Assembly: GCF_002741945.1 (NCBI RefSeq)
Contig: NZ_MDVN01000024.1
Location: 434,001 to 498,000, forward strand
DNA: 64,000 nt
Reading direction: 5' to 3'
Origin: Gaetbulibacter sp. 4G1
GTDB taxonomy: Bacteria > Bacteroidota > Bacteroidia > Flavobacteriales > Flavobacteriaceae
This document shows, one piece after another, positions 6,877 through 16,623 of this stretch (positions are counted from its first letter, which is position 1; each line of letters starts with the position of its first letter). The notes under the pieces were generated by a model. It was not told the origin of the DNA, did not search any database, and saw only the letters and a program-made list of their open reading frames with translations. Position numbers and translations under genes: made by a program.

Positions 6877-8505
6877 ATGGATATTAACTTCAATAAAAAT
6901 GAAGATTATAATAAACTTCTACTTTCAGAATTAAATAATCGATTAGCTAAAGTTAGCCTTGGTGGTGGAAAATCTAGAATTGAAAAGCATCATGCCAAAG
7001 GAAAAATGACGGCAAGAGAACGTATAGATTATTTATTCGATGCAAAATCTAAATCTATTGAGATTGCCACTTTTGCAGGTGAAGATATGTATATAGAGCA
7101 TGGCGGTTGCCCTTCTGGTGGTGTAGTGGTTAAAATAGGCTATGTTAAAGGCAAGCAATGCATTGTTGTTGCTAATGATGCCACTGTAAAAGCAGGTGCT
7201 TGGTTTCCTATTACTGGAAAAAAGAATTTAAGAGCTCAAGAAATAGCGATAGAAAACAGGTTGCCTATAATTTATTTAGTAGACTCTGCTGGTGTCTATT
7301 TACCTATGCAAGATGAAATTTTTCCAGATAAAGAACATTTTGGTCGTATTTTTAGAAACAATGCTATTATGAGTAGTATGGGTATTACTCAAATTGCAGC
7401 AGTTATGGGTAGTTGTGTTGCTGGAGGTGCCTATTTACCTATTATGAGTGATGAAGCACTGATTGTTGATAAAACTGGGAGTATTTTTCTTGCTGGAAGC
7501 TATTTGGTTAAAGCTGCAATAGGAGAATCTATAGATAATGAAACACTTGGTGGGGCAACTACACATTGTGAAATTTCTGGAGTTACTGATTATAAAGCAA
7601 AAGATGACGCCAATGCTTTAGATACTATAAAAAGTATTATAGACAAAATTGGTGATTATGATAAAGCAGGATTTAATAGAAGTGAAATAAAAAAACCAAA
7701 AGAAAATCCTGAAGACATCTATGGTATTATTCCTAAATCGCGTGCAGATCAATACGATATGTACGAGATTATAAAACGATTAGTTGATAATTCAGAATTT
7801 GATGAATATAAAGCTGGTTATGGACAAACCATCATAACCTGTTATGCCCGAATTGACGGTTGGGCAGTTGGTATTGTTGCTAATCAAAGGAAACTGGTAA
7901 AAACCAAAAAAGGTGAAATGCAATTTGGGGGTGTTATTTATAACGATAGTGCTGATAAAGCTACACGCTTTATTGCCAATTGTAACCAAAAGAAAATACC
8001 ATTAATATTTTTACAAGATGTTACTGGCTTTATGGTAGGCAGCAAATCAGAGCACGGTGGTATTATTAAAGATGGTGCTAAAATGGTAAATGCTGTAAGT
8101 AATTCAGTGGTACCTAAATTCACAATTATAATTGGTAATTCTTATGGTGCAGGAAATTATGCAATGTGCGGAAAAGCTTACGATCCAAGGTTAATTGTTG
8201 CATGGCCTAGTGCAGAGCTTGCAGTTATGAGTGGTAATTCTGCTGCCAAAGTATTATTACAAATTGAAAAAGCATCGCTCGAAAAAAAGGGTGAAAAAAT
8301 TACTCCTGAAAAGGAAGCCGAACTTTTCAATAAAATAAAAGATAGATACGATAATCAAGTCTCTCCATATTATGCTGCTTCCAGAATTTGGACAGATGGA
8401 ATCATTGACCCTCTTGATACTAGAAAGTGGATTAGTATGGGTATTGAAGCTGCAAACCATTCTCCTATCGAAAAGCAATTTAATTTGGGAGTTTTGCAGG
8501 TTTAG
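6877..8505 (+). CDS. Acyl-CoA carboxylase, carboxyltransferase (beta) subunit
   Basis: The 542-residue protein has the crotonase-fold pair of carboxyltransferase domains. The N-terminal part has KMTARERIDYLFD, then GGCPSGGVVVKIGYV and DSAGVYLPMQDEIFPDKEHFGRIF. The C-terminal part has FLQDVTGFMVGSKSEHGGIIKDGAKMV and GNSYGAGNYAMCGKAYDPR. These motifs resemble the methylcrotonyl-CoA carboxylase type more than propionyl-CoA carboxylase, and transfer of carboxyl from carboxybiotin to an acyl-CoA in leucine breakdown is likely. The biotin carboxylase/carrier subunit is not in the window. An MFS gene follows after 7 bases. The upstream region is shared with the divergent DoxX operon. Confidence 0.93.
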   Translation: MDINFNKNEDYNKLLLSELNNRLAKVSLGGGKSRIEKHHAKGKMTARERIDYLFDAKSKSIEIATFAGEDMYIEHGGCPSGGVVVKIGYVKGKQCIVVANDATVKAGAWFPITGKKNLRAQEIAIENRLPIIYLVDSAGVYLPMQDEIFPDKEHFGRIFRNNAIMSSMGITQIAAVMGSCVAGGAYLPIMSDEALIVDKTGSIFLAGSYLVKAAIGESIDNETLGGATTHCEISGVTDYKAKDDANALDTIKSIIDKIGDYDKAGFNRSEIKKPKENPEDIYGIIPKSRADQYDMYEIIKRLVDNSEFDEYKAGYGQTIITCYARIDGWAVGIVANQRKLVKTKKGEMQFGGVIYNDSADKATRFIANCNQKKIPLIFLQDVTGFMVGSKSEHGGIIKDGAKMVNAVSNSVVPKFTIIIGNSYGAGNYAMCGKAYDPRLIVAWPSAELAVMSGNSAAKVLLQIEKASLEKKGEKITPEKEAELFNKIKDRYDNQVSPYYAASRIWTDGIIDPLDTRKWISMGIEAANHSPIEKQFNLGVLQV

Positions 8506-8512
8506 GTTTAAT

Positions 8513-9790
8513 ATGCAAAAAGAAAATACTAAAGAACAACCTCGTTATATAATAATACTATTGATATTAGCAGCTGAAGCTGTTTTTATTCTACCCTTTG
8601 TTTTACAACGTATTTTTAGAACGACGTTTTTAGAATCTTTTGACATAAGTCAAACTGAGTTAGGTAGTTGTTTTTCAGCTTATGGTATTGTAGCACTGGT
8701 ATCTTATTTATTTGGAGGCCCTTTTGCCGATAGGTTTAAACCAAATTTATTAATGTCAATAGCATTAATTCTAACAGGTTTAGGGGGTTTATATTTAGCT
8801 ACCTACCCTAACCTTTTTAGCCTACATATTCTATATGGTTTTTGGGGGTTTACTACTATTTTTTTGTTTTGGGCTGCGATGATTAAAGCTACAAGAATTT
8901 GGGGAGGAACTAACAATCAAGGCATTGCTTTTGGCTTTTTAGATGGTGGTCGTGGATTGGTAGCAGCTCTTTTTGGTTCTGTCGGCGTCATTATTTTTTC
9001 TCTCTTCATAACAAAGGATATCGAATTAACTTCAGTTGAAGAAAGGCGTATTGCATTTAAAGAAGTCATCACATATACATCATTCGCAGTTATTACCGTT
9101 GGAATTATTGTTCTTTTATTTTTAAAATTAAATACAGAGAAGGCTTTAGCATCTGAAAAAGCTTCTAAACTTATTACAATAGAAAATTTTAAAATAGTAA
9201 TGAAGTACAAATCTGTTTGGTTACTCATGATTATTATTCTATGTGCTTATTATGGATACAAAATGACTAACCTTTTTAGTCAATACGCAGAGCAGGTAAT
9301 GAATTACGATAAAATTGAAGCGGCAAAAGTTGGAACTTATTTATTGTATACAAGGCCAATTATTGGAGTTGTTATAGGTTTGTTGGCAGATAGAACAAAA
9401 GCCAGTCTTTGGATTATTATTGGCTTCTTTTTAATGGCAATAACGAGCTTAGTGTTTGCTCTTGGCCTTATAAATGATTCAACTAATCTTTTATTTATAT
9501 TATCAATAGGTATAATGGCAATAGGTGTTTATTCAGCAAGGGTTTTATATTTTGCTACATTAGAAGAAACGAAGATACCAATGGCTGTTACTGGTACTGC
9601 AGTAGGGTTCATTTCAGTTATTGGTTATACTCCTGATATTTTTACTGGCTTAATAAATGGTTATTTTTTAGATGCCTATAATGAAAAAATTGGACATCAA
9701 ATTGTATTTGCTATCATGTTTGGCTTCGCTATCATTGGCCTCACAGCGTCATTCAAATTGTTTAAACATTCTAAACTAAACACACCCTAA
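8513..9790 (+). CDS. Major facilitator superfamily transporter
   Basis: The 425-residue protein has about 12 hydrophobic segments in two halves, with a charged central loop (LNTEKALASEKASKL). The family signature between helices 2 and 3 is present as GGPFADRFKPN, and again in the second half as GLLADRTKASL. The ATG at 8513 (MQKENTKEQPRY) is chosen because the frame further upstream only overlaps the carboxylase gene and is not hydrophobic in an MFS pattern. The gap to the carboxylase stop is 7 bases, so the two are probably co-transcribed. The substrate is unknown; export or uptake of an organic acid would fit the neighbour, but that is inference. Its end overlaps the convergent M24 gene by 4 bases. 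Confidence 0.85.
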   Translation: MQKENTKEQPRYIIILLILAAEAVFILPFVLQRIFRTTFLESFDISQTELGSCFSAYGIVALVSYLFGGPFADRFKPNLLMSIALILTGLGGLYLATYPNLFSLHILYGFWGFTTIFLFWAAMIKATRIWGGTNNQGIAFGFLDGGRGLVAALFGSVGVIIFSLFITKDIELTSVEERRIAFKEVITYTSFAVITVGIIVLLFLKLNTEKALASEKASKLITIENFKIVMKYKSVWLLMIIILCAYYGYKMTNLFSQYAEQVMNYDKIEAAKVGTYLLYTRPIIGVVIGLLADRTKASLWIIIGFFLMAITSLVFALGLINDSTNLLFILSIGIMAIGVYSARVLYFATLEETKIPMAVTGTAVGFISVIGYTPDIFTGLINGYFLDAYNEKIGHQIVFAIMFGFAIIGLTASFKLFKHSKLNTP

Positions 9791-11142
9791 TTCCCTTGAT
9801 GGTCTTTAACTCTAGGAATTATCAATAGTTTAGTTTGTCTACCATTAACATATCTAAACCCATCTTCACCATAAAAACCTGCTTCTTCTAGCATAACTCT
9901 AATATCTCGTTTCCATTCTGGAATAGTTACCGTGGTATTTAATTCGATAGCATAAACTGTATTTGGGTACAATGGATAATCTCCAGCACCTTCTACTCCA
10001 TCTTGGGAATCCCATAGTCCAATGGTGGGGCCGGAAGAATGCCCATAACTCCCTAAAGGGTGTGTATAAATCGCAGGTTTATAACCTGCCAGTTTTGCTT
10101 GTTCTAATGATTTCGATAAAATCTCATTACCCGTTTTTCCAGTCACAAAATTACTTGTAAATATATCTTGCACACGATTCCCTTCCTTTAAAGCATTAAC
10201 CAAAAATTGGGGCGGTTTAGTTTCATTAGATTTTAAGACATAAGCTAATTCTTGACAATCTGTGTTTAATCTTAAATACTTAATTCCAAAATCGCAATGC
10301 AAAAGATCACCTGGTAAAATGACTTGCTCCTCTGGACGATCTGAAAACGAATACAGGTGGCCTTTTAACTCATCTTTTGTTCTCTGAACGTCAACCGTTG
10401 GGTGGAACCATGTTTCCAATCCCAAATCACTTACTTTCTGGCGCATCCACCATTCCACTTCAGAAGTAGTAGTAATTCCAGTTGTAATAACTTGCTCTGA
10501 AAATGCTTCAGATATAATATCGTGTGTTATATCCACAAGTTGACTATAAATAACCATTTCACGTTTGGTTCTAGTTTCTATCCAAGCTATAGAAAGTTGT
10601 TCAGCTGACTTTACTTTATGATGATGCTCTTCTGGTAAAACGCTCATAAATTCATCATAATCTGTTTTATCTAAACCATCACTAATATTAAAGTCTGCAG
10701 AATAGTTTAAACCAATATGTTCTGGGTTTCGTTCTTCAATAATCTGAATTAATCGCTTCCATTGATTCGGTTCTTTATTTTTTTCCCAAGCAGAAATAAT
10801 ATGATCACCAAAATTATAACGTGCTACTGCAAGTTTTTCTATTGTATTCTTTGCTTTATCCCTATAAAAAACAATTATTGTCCTTCTTCTTGCATATAAC
10901 CAAGTTGCAGGAAGCATCGTTTTTAAAACAGGGTCTTCATTATATTCCCTTGAAATTAAGATCCACATATCTAGATTTGCTCTATCCATTAATTCTGGTA
11001 ATAAATTATTTAAACGATCTGCAAGAATTTCATCAATAACTCTTGCTTGTTCTTTAACCGATAAAATTTGTTGAGCATTAATATGGAAGGCAAATAATAA
11101 TACTAAAATCCATAATCTTTTCATGTAGTTGATAGTTTTCAT
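9787..11142 (-). CDS. Secreted M24 family metallopeptidase (Xaa-Pro aminopeptidase-like)
   Basis: The 451-residue protein starts with a signal peptide (MKRLWILVLLFAFHINAQ after a 6-residue extension). An N-terminal creatinase-like domain is followed by a pita-bread catalytic domain. The metal site is visible as LLHCDFGIKYLRLNTDCQE (two Asp), THPLGSYGHSSGP (His), AIELNTTV (Glu) and a final Glu in VMLEEAGF. Such enzymes remove N-terminal residues before proline or are creatinase-like; here the location is periplasmic or extracellular. The Met at 11124 is an equally good start. It is convergent with the MFS gene. Confidence 0.88.
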   Translation of the reverse strand: MKTINYMKRLWILVLLFAFHINAQQILSVKEQARVIDEILADRLNNLLPELMDRANLDMWILISREYNEDPVLKTMLPATWLYARRRTIIVFYRDKAKNTIEKLAVARYNFGDHIISAWEKNKEPNQWKRLIQIIEERNPEHIGLNYSADFNISDGLDKTDYDEFMSVLPEEHHHKVKSAEQLSIAWIETRTKREMVIYSQLVDITHDIISEAFSEQVITTGITTTSEVEWWMRQKVSDLGLETWFHPTVDVQRTKDELKGHLYSFSDRPEEQVILPGDLLHCDFGIKYLRLNTDCQELAYVLKSNETKPPQFLVNALKEGNRVQDIFTSNFVTGKTGNEILSKSLEQAKLAGYKPAIYTHPLGSYGHSSGPTIGLWDSQDGVEGAGDYPLYPNTVYAIELNTTVTIPEWKRDIRVMLEEAGFYGEDGFRYVNGRQTKLLIIPRVKDHQGN

Positions 11143-11164
11143 TAAAAGTATGGGTTTTTAGCAA

Positions 11165-11196
11165 ATAAAAAAAGAGCGATATAATTATCGCTCTTT
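11165..11196 (-). terminator. Intrinsic terminator after the TonB-plug/VWA gene
   Basis: AAAGAGCGATA and TATCGCTCTTT form an 11-bp stem with a TAAT loop. On the minus strand the stem runs into a seven-T tract. It lies 15 bases past the stop codon of the gene at 11212 and before the M24 gene, so it separates the two transcripts. Confidence 0.9.
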
Positions 11197-11211
11197 CTGA
11201 AATATGGATAT

Positions 11212-13560
11212 TTAAAAGCTTTGATAAGACCCAACCAATCGTATAAACTCTGCTCTATAACCATCTCCATCTATACCTCTACCTTCTTTAGCTAGCGATA
11301 TTACTTGATCTATTGAAGCGTTATTAAAGTAACTTGAACGTCTTAACTGCATTCCAAATAGTGCAACCGCAGAAGCAAACTTTAAATCTTCAGAAGCTAC
11401 TCCGAACTTATTTTTTTGCACATGAATCATTTCAATACTTTCATCACCATCTGGCTTTTTATATCTAAATTTTACTGTAAATAACTCATCTGCATAATTG
11501 TTTGAGCTTTTCACTTTAGTATATTTTAAATCAGATACTTCTTTTAAATAATTACTTTTAATACCAACGGGAATTATTTCATATAAAGCAGTTACAGTAT
11601 GCCCACTTCCTAATTCTCCAGCATCTTTTGTGTCATCAATAAAATCTTCATCTTCTAACATTCTGTTTTCGTAACCAATTAACCTATAAGCTTGTACCTC
11701 ATTTGGATTAAATTCAACTTGAATTTTAACATCTTTTGCAATTGTATAAAGAGTGCCACCAAATTCTTTACCAAAAACCTTTTGTGCTTCTTGCATATTA
11801 TCAATATAAGCATGATTCCCATTTCCTTTATCAGCTAAAGTTTCAAGTTTTGAATCTTTATAATTTCCGTAACCAAATCCTAAAACTGATAAGAATACAC
11901 CAGATTCACGTTTTTCTTCAATTAATTTTTCCATGGCTTTATCACTTGAAGCTCCAACATTAAAATCGCCATCGGTAGCTAATATTACTCTGTTGTTTCC
12001 ATCTTTTTTAAAATGTTTTTCTGCTAATTTATATGCTAATTTTATACCAGCACCGCCAGCTGTTGAACCTCCTGAATTTAAATTATTTAAAGCCGATAAT
12101 ATTTTTTCTTTGTTAGTTCCTGATGTTGGTTCTAAAACAACTCCAGCTGCACCAGCATAAACTACTATTGACACTTTATCTTGTTCTCGTAATTGGTTTA
12201 CCAATAATTTAAATGCAGATTTTAACAACGGTAATTTATTTTGAGACCCCATAGAACCAGAAACATCAATTAAAAAAGTAAGGCTTGATGCTGGTAATTC
12301 TTCATTTTTATATCTTTTTCCTTGAAGCCCTATTTTTACAATTTTAGTATCAACATTCCATGGTGTTTGCGAAGCTTCGGTGTTTATAGAAAATGGATGA
12401 CTATCTATTGGTTGCGGATAATTGTAATCAAAATAATTAATCATTTCTTCTATTTTAACAGCATCAGATTCTATCGCCATTCCGTTATTAATCATTCGTC
12501 TAATGTTACTATACGAAGCTTTATCTACATCAATTGAGAAGGTAGATAATGGAGAAAATGAAGTTCTCTCAAAATTATTTTCTTCAATAACTGCATAACT
12601 TTCATTATTATTAATTCTAAAATTTCCTTGATGTGTGGTTATTACTATACATCCATTATTTGCTATTTTTCCGAATTTTGTCTTTGCTTTTGATTTACTG
12701 TATTGTTTTCTACTATCAATATCTGATTTTGCTAAACTTTCAACAATATGATTATTCTCTTTTTTAATTGGAATACCATCAACAATATATAAAGGCTTTT
12801 CAACTTTTTCAGTATTACTGTTTTTAGTAGAAACAACTATCACACCATTACTCCCTCTACTTCCATATAATGCTGCAGCACTAGCATCCTTTAATATGCT
12901 AATATTTTGAATATCCTTTGGTTTTATATTATTCATGTTATTATAAGAGGTCACAACACCATCAACAACTAATAATGGTTCTGTTCCTTTTAATACAGAA
13001 GCATTTCCTCTAATAATAATTTTAGTGTTAGATTTTGGTTCACTTAAAGCTGGGTCGATTTTAACGCCTACTACCTTGCCTTGTAAGGATTGACTGATTG
13101 GGGTTGGCTGAATTTGGCTAGCTAATTTATTATGATATGCTTTTTGTTTTTGGCGTTTTATTTGAGATTTGGAAATTGATTCTGATCGAACGGTCGAAAC
13201 TGAGTAGCTTAAGGATTTTTTTTCTCTCTTAGTTCCATATGCAACAACAACAACTTCATCCAAATGTGCAATATCTTCTTGTAAAGCCACATTAATAGTG
13301 TTAGAACTTCCTACAGTAATTTCTTGAGTTTTAAATCCAACATAATTGAATACCAAAATATCCCCTAAACTACATTTAATAGAATAAAAACCATCAAAGT
13401 TAGTTTGCGAGCCAGCTACAGTATCTTTAATTAAAATGTTAGCTCCAGCTAAAGGATAATTATCATTCGCTGATGTTACTTTTCCAGAAATTAATTTTTC
13501 TTGCGCCTGTAATTGTATTGAAATCGTCAATACAAGAATGAATTTTAATAATGCTTTCAT
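11212..13560 (-). CDS. SusC-type carboxypeptidase-like/TonB-plug domains fused to a von Willebrand factor A protein
   Basis: The 782-residue protein begins with a signal peptide (MKALLKFILVLTISIQLQAQ). The domain order is as follows. A CarboxypepD_reg-like beta domain (about 24-110) ends in the SusC-type DEVVVVAYGTKREKKSL. A TonB plug (about 150-250) has IIIRGNASV, LVVDGV and ILKDASAAALYGSRGSNGVI. A second, decayed plug-like copy (about 260-320) has LYIVDGIPIKKE and NNGCIVITT. A YfbK-like N-domain has FSIDVDKASYSNIRRMI. The VWA domain has MIDAS residues DVSGSMG, and a DUF3520-like C-terminal domain closes the protein. No outer-membrane barrel follows the plug, so it is not a transporter. The start at 13560 is chosen because the signal peptide begins there; an earlier in-frame Met adds 16 unlikely residues. 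It probably acts at the cell surface or in the periplasm. Confidence 0.88.
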   Translation of the reverse strand: MKALLKFILVLTISIQLQAQEKLISGKVTSANDNYPLAGANILIKDTVAGSQTNFDGFYSIKCSLGDILVFNYVGFKTQEITVGSSNTINVALQEDIAHLDEVVVVAYGTKREKKSLSYSVSTVRSESISKSQIKRQKQKAYHNKLASQIQPTPISQSLQGKVVGVKIDPALSEPKSNTKIIIRGNASVLKGTEPLLVVDGVVTSYNNMNNIKPKDIQNISILKDASAAALYGSRGSNGVIVVSTKNSNTEKVEKPLYIVDGIPIKKENNHIVESLAKSDIDSRKQYSKSKAKTKFGKIANNGCIVITTHQGNFRINNNESYAVIEENNFERTSFSPLSTFSIDVDKASYSNIRRMINNGMAIESDAVKIEEMINYFDYNYPQPIDSHPFSINTEASQTPWNVDTKIVKIGLQGKRYKNEELPASSLTFLIDVSGSMGSQNKLPLLKSAFKLLVNQLREQDKVSIVVYAGAAGVVLEPTSGTNKEKILSALNNLNSGGSTAGGAGIKLAYKLAEKHFKKDGNNRVILATDGDFNVGASSDKAMEKLIEEKRESGVFLSVLGFGYGNYKDSKLETLADKGNGNHAYIDNMQEAQKVFGKEFGGTLYTIAKDVKIQVEFNPNEVQAYRLIGYENRMLEDEDFIDDTKDAGELGSGHTVTALYEIIPVGIKSNYLKEVSDLKYTKVKSSNNYADELFTVKFRYKKPDGDESIEMIHVQKNKFGVASEDLKFASAVALFGMQLRRSSYFNNASIDQVISLAKEGRGIDGDGYRAEFIRLVGSYQSF

Positions 13561-13663
13561 AATAGTTGATTTTTTTAAGTTTAACATAAAACTATAACCA
13601 AACAACATATTAAAAAACCTACAATGAGCGAAGTATACTTTTGAATGAGTTAACTATAAAATA

Positions 13664-13690
13664 AAAAAGGTTAAGCTTTCACTTAACCTT
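13664..13690 (-). terminator. Intrinsic terminator after sppA
   Basis: AAGGTTAAG and CTTAACCTT form a 9-bp stem with a 6-base loop, followed on the minus strand by TTTT. It lies 24 bases past the sppA stop codon. Confidence 0.85.
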
Positions 13691-13714
13691 CAAATTTATA
13701 TTAATAATTTTTAT

Positions 13715-15478
13715 TTACTTAATTTCAATATTAAAAGGAAACAATAGCTGAACACCTTTTTGTTCAGACATTGATTTAATTTCTTTCAACACTTTGTAAT
13801 TAGCTTCTCCAAGTTCTTCCTTTAAAATATCTTCTTTTGCTTTTGCTAAACCAAAACTTTGCAACACTTTATCTAAATCTTTTTCAAAAACTGGAAATTC
13901 TTTAATTTTATAATCTTCTATTTCTGCGGCTTCAGCTGCATATTTTAGCGCTAGCTCTAAACCTCCAAGTTCATCAATCAATCCATTACTTAAAGCATCA
14001 ACACCTGTCCAAACACGTCCTTGCGCAATCGCTTTAACATCATCTTGAGTCATCCCTCTACCATCTGCAACTCTATTTGTAAACAATTCATAAATATCGT
14101 TAATGCCTTCTTTAATAAAAGCTTCTTGTTCTTCGTTCATTGGTTCAAAAAAGCTATAAGGAATTGAGTTTTTATTAGTTGTTACCTGTTCGGCATTAAT
14201 TCCCCATTTATCTGCAAGCCCTTTAACGTTTGGCAACATTCCAAAAACGCCTATGCTTCCTGTAATAGTAGTTGGTTCTGCTATAATTTTATCGGCATTA
14301 CAAGCAATATAGTAACCACCAGATGCAGCAAGATCTCCCATTGATACGATAACAGGTTTTACTTTTTTGGTTAACTCTATTTCTCTCCAAATAAGTTCAC
14401 TAGCTAAAGCGCTACCTCCTGGAGAATTAATTCGAATAACCACTGCTTTGATTTTATCATCTTCTCTAGCTTTTTTTAAAGATCGGTTCATAGCTCCTTG
14501 ACCTACTCGGTCTTCATCTCCTTCTCCATAAATTATTTCTCCTTCGGCATAAATAACAGCCACCTTATTACTACTTGTTTTCTTCATTATTTGATTAGCT
14601 GTATGAATAGCATAATCTTTTATAGAAATGGTTTTAATTTCTTTTGAAGCTTCTATATTAATAGCGTGTCTTAAACCACTTTCATACTCGTCATGATATG
14701 CAACTCTATCAATTAATTTTGATGATTTTGCTAAACTTGCTGTTCTAGACAACAAACTATCGGCAATAGTATTTAGCCTTTCTACAGAAACATTTCTACT
14801 AACCGAAATTTCTTTTTTAACTTCGCTCCATATACCATTTAAATAAACTTCGATTTGCTCGCGATTATTATCACTCATTTCATTTTCTAAAAATGGCTCA
14901 ACTGCGCTTTTATATTTACCTAAACGAATAACTTCCATTTTGATTCCCGATTTTTCTTGAAAATCTTTATAATACAAACGTTCTGTAGACAAGCCATTAA
15001 ATTCCATCATGCCAACAGGATTCATATAAATAGTATCTGCAACCGAGCTTAAATAATAATCTTTTTGAGAATAAACATCAGCATAAGCCAGAATAAACTT
15101 GTCAGATTTTTTAAACTCTAAAAGAGCATCTCTAATTGCTTTAGTTTGAGAAAACCCAGCTTGAATGAAATTATTATCTATTGATATACCTTTTATTTTA
15201 TCGTCTGTAGCTGCATATTTTATTGCATCGATGATATTAAAAAGACCATCCTTTTTGTTTTCGTTTAAAAAATTATACTGCTTGAAAACTGTTTTTCCAG
15301 CATAGTCTTTTATTGGAAAATCTAATTTAAGGTCTAACACTGAATTATCTTTAACAATAATTTTTTCATCAGATGATGACCCTGTTAATAATCCAATCAG
15401 TATTAATAATGCAAAACAAATAAACAGAAATACAAAAATTCCTGTAACGGTTGATAATACACGTTTTATAAAGCTCAT
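13715..15478 (-). CDS. sppA: Signal peptide peptidase SppA, 67K type
   Basis: The 587-residue protein has an N-terminal membrane anchor (about residues 5-30, GIFVFLFICFALLILIGLL) and two tandem S49 (ClpP-fold) domains. The catalytic Lys is in the first domain (EVIRLGKYKSAVEPF) and the nucleophile Ser in the second (GDLAASGGYYIACNADKI), as in the E. coli 67-kDa form. It degrades cleaved signal peptides in the inner membrane with the active site facing the periplasm. The start MSFIKRVLST at 15478 is chosen over an upstream Met because the anchor directly follows it. menE ends 53 bases upstream in the same direction, so sppA may be the distal gene of the menE operon; a terminator follows it. Confidence 0.95.
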   Translation of the reverse strand: MSFIKRVLSTVTGIFVFLFICFALLILIGLLTGSSSDEKIIVKDNSVLDLKLDFPIKDYAGKTVFKQYNFLNENKKDGLFNIIDAIKYAATDDKIKGISIDNNFIQAGFSQTKAIRDALLEFKKSDKFILAYADVYSQKDYYLSSVADTIYMNPVGMMEFNGLSTERLYYKDFQEKSGIKMEVIRLGKYKSAVEPFLENEMSDNNREQIEVYLNGIWSEVKKEISVSRNVSVERLNTIADSLLSRTASLAKSSKLIDRVAYHDEYESGLRHAINIEASKEIKTISIKDYAIHTANQIMKKTSSNKVAVIYAEGEIIYGEGDEDRVGQGAMNRSLKKAREDDKIKAVVIRINSPGGSALASELIWREIELTKKVKPVIVSMGDLAASGGYYIACNADKIIAEPTTITGSIGVFGMLPNVKGLADKWGINAEQVTTNKNSIPYSFFEPMNEEQEAFIKEGINDIYELFTNRVADGRGMTQDDVKAIAQGRVWTGVDALSNGLIDELGGLELALKYAAEAAEIEDYKIKEFPVFEKDLDKVLQSFGLAKAKEDILKEELGEANYKVLKEIKSMSEQKGVQLLFPFNIEIK

Positions 15479-15531
15479 TTTTTTAAATTTTATTGTTAGT
15501 AGAGTAAATGTTGGCAATGTTACAATTAATT

Positions 15532-16623
15532 TTAAAATTTTAATTGTTTTAAAGTTTCTTTACGCTGAATTTTACCAGAATTTGTTTCAATAAATTGATT
15601 AATATTGTAAATGCCTTTAGGTTTTTCAAATTTTTCTAAATCGGAAAATATATTGTCATCAATTTTATTTGTATTACCTTCAACAACCAAAATAAGTTGT
15701 TCTCCTAAAACCTCTTCTTTTTTTGATGCTACAAAAAAGCGTTGTTTTATTTTGTTTTGAAGTTTAGTTTCTATTTGTTCTGGATATAATTTAACACCTC
15801 CAGAATTAATAACATTATCATAACGTCCTAACCATTCAAACTCGGTATCAGAATGTAGCTTAACCATATCGTTTGTAATAATAGTTTCATTTGAAAGTTT
15901 CGGAGCTTTAATTACCAAACACCCTCTTTCATCCTCAGATATTGAAATATTTGGTAATGTTTTAAAATAAGACTCAACAGATTCTTTCGTTGCGCTTCCT
16001 TGTGAAAAATCAAAATTATTTATCTTTTTTAGTGCAATGTGTGTAATAGTTTCTGTCATACCATAAGTTTCATAAACACTCGATTTTATGCTGTTTACAG
16101 TTTCTTTTAAAGTCTTAGAAACTGCAGCACCCCCTACTATTATGGTTTTTATATTATCACAATAATTATAAATTTTTTCTAATTGCATGGGTACCATAGC
16201 TGCAAAATCATAATATTCTTCATAATCAAAAATTGGCTGAGATGTAGGTTGTGTTAAATCTAATTCTAAACCAAGAATAATAGCTCGGATTAACATCATT
16301 TTGCCTGCCACATAATTAGAAGGTAAACAGTATAAAGCTTTATCGCTTGGTTTCAAATTAAAAAAATCGCCAGTTGCTATAGCAGAATTAACCATAGCTT
16401 GCTTTTTGATTTTTATACGCTTAGGTTTTCCTGTAGATCCAGAAGTATTTACATATATAAAATCTTTTTCGTCTAACCAATCCAATAAGAAATCGCCAAT
16501 AATTCTCTCATAAGGCATTCCCTCTTTTATAAAACTATAAGCAACTTCCATAAGATCATCATAAGAATAGTGAATCTTATTAAGTTTAAATTTTAAATGA
16601 ACTTTATTATAACTGGGTATCAC
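15532..16623 (-). CDS. menE: o-Succinylbenzoate-CoA ligase MenE (AMP-forming)
   Basis: The 363-residue protein is a short acyl-adenylate enzyme. The P-loop-like motif is VNTSGSTGKPKRI, A5 is YETYGMTET, A7 is LGRYDNVINSGGVKLYPEQIE, and the C-terminal Lys is in NSGKIQRKETLK. MenE makes o-succinylbenzoyl-CoA in menaquinone synthesis. The protein is shorter than the E. coli enzyme (about 450 residues) because its N-terminal domain is reduced, which is usual in Bacteroidota. The assignment is supported by menC two genes upstream and menA/menB nearby. Its start overlaps the CPBP protease gene by 17 bases. Confidence 0.92.
   Translation of the reverse strand: MIPSYNKVHLKFKLNKIHYSYDDLMEVAYSFIKEGMPYERIIGDFLLDWLDEKDFIYVNTSGSTGKPKRIKIKKQAMVNSAIATGDFFNLKPSDKALYCLPSNYVAGKMMLIRAIILGLELDLTQPTSQPIFDYEEYYDFAAMVPMQLEKIYNYCDNIKTIIVGGAAVSKTLKETVNSIKSSVYETYGMTETITHIALKKINNFDFSQGSATKESVESYFKTLPNISISEDERGCLVIKAPKLSNETIITNDMVKLHSDTEFEWLGRYDNVINSGGVKLYPEQIETKLQNKIKQRFFVASKKEEVLGEQLILVVEGNTNKIDDNIFSDLEKFEKPKGIYNINQFIETNSGKIQRKETLKQLKF

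Noticed and set aside
8372-8512. Extended N-terminus of the MFS transporter overlapping the carboxylase gene
   Set aside because: The extra 47 residues are read in another frame of the carboxylase coding sequence and do not look like an MFS N-terminus; the ATG at 8513 follows the carboxylase stop by 7 bases and starts conserved sequence.
13623-13650. Plus-strand promoter box TACTTTTG upstream of the VWA fusion gene
   Set aside because: It points away from the VWA gene and into the 3' end of sppA, where no plus-strand gene exists.
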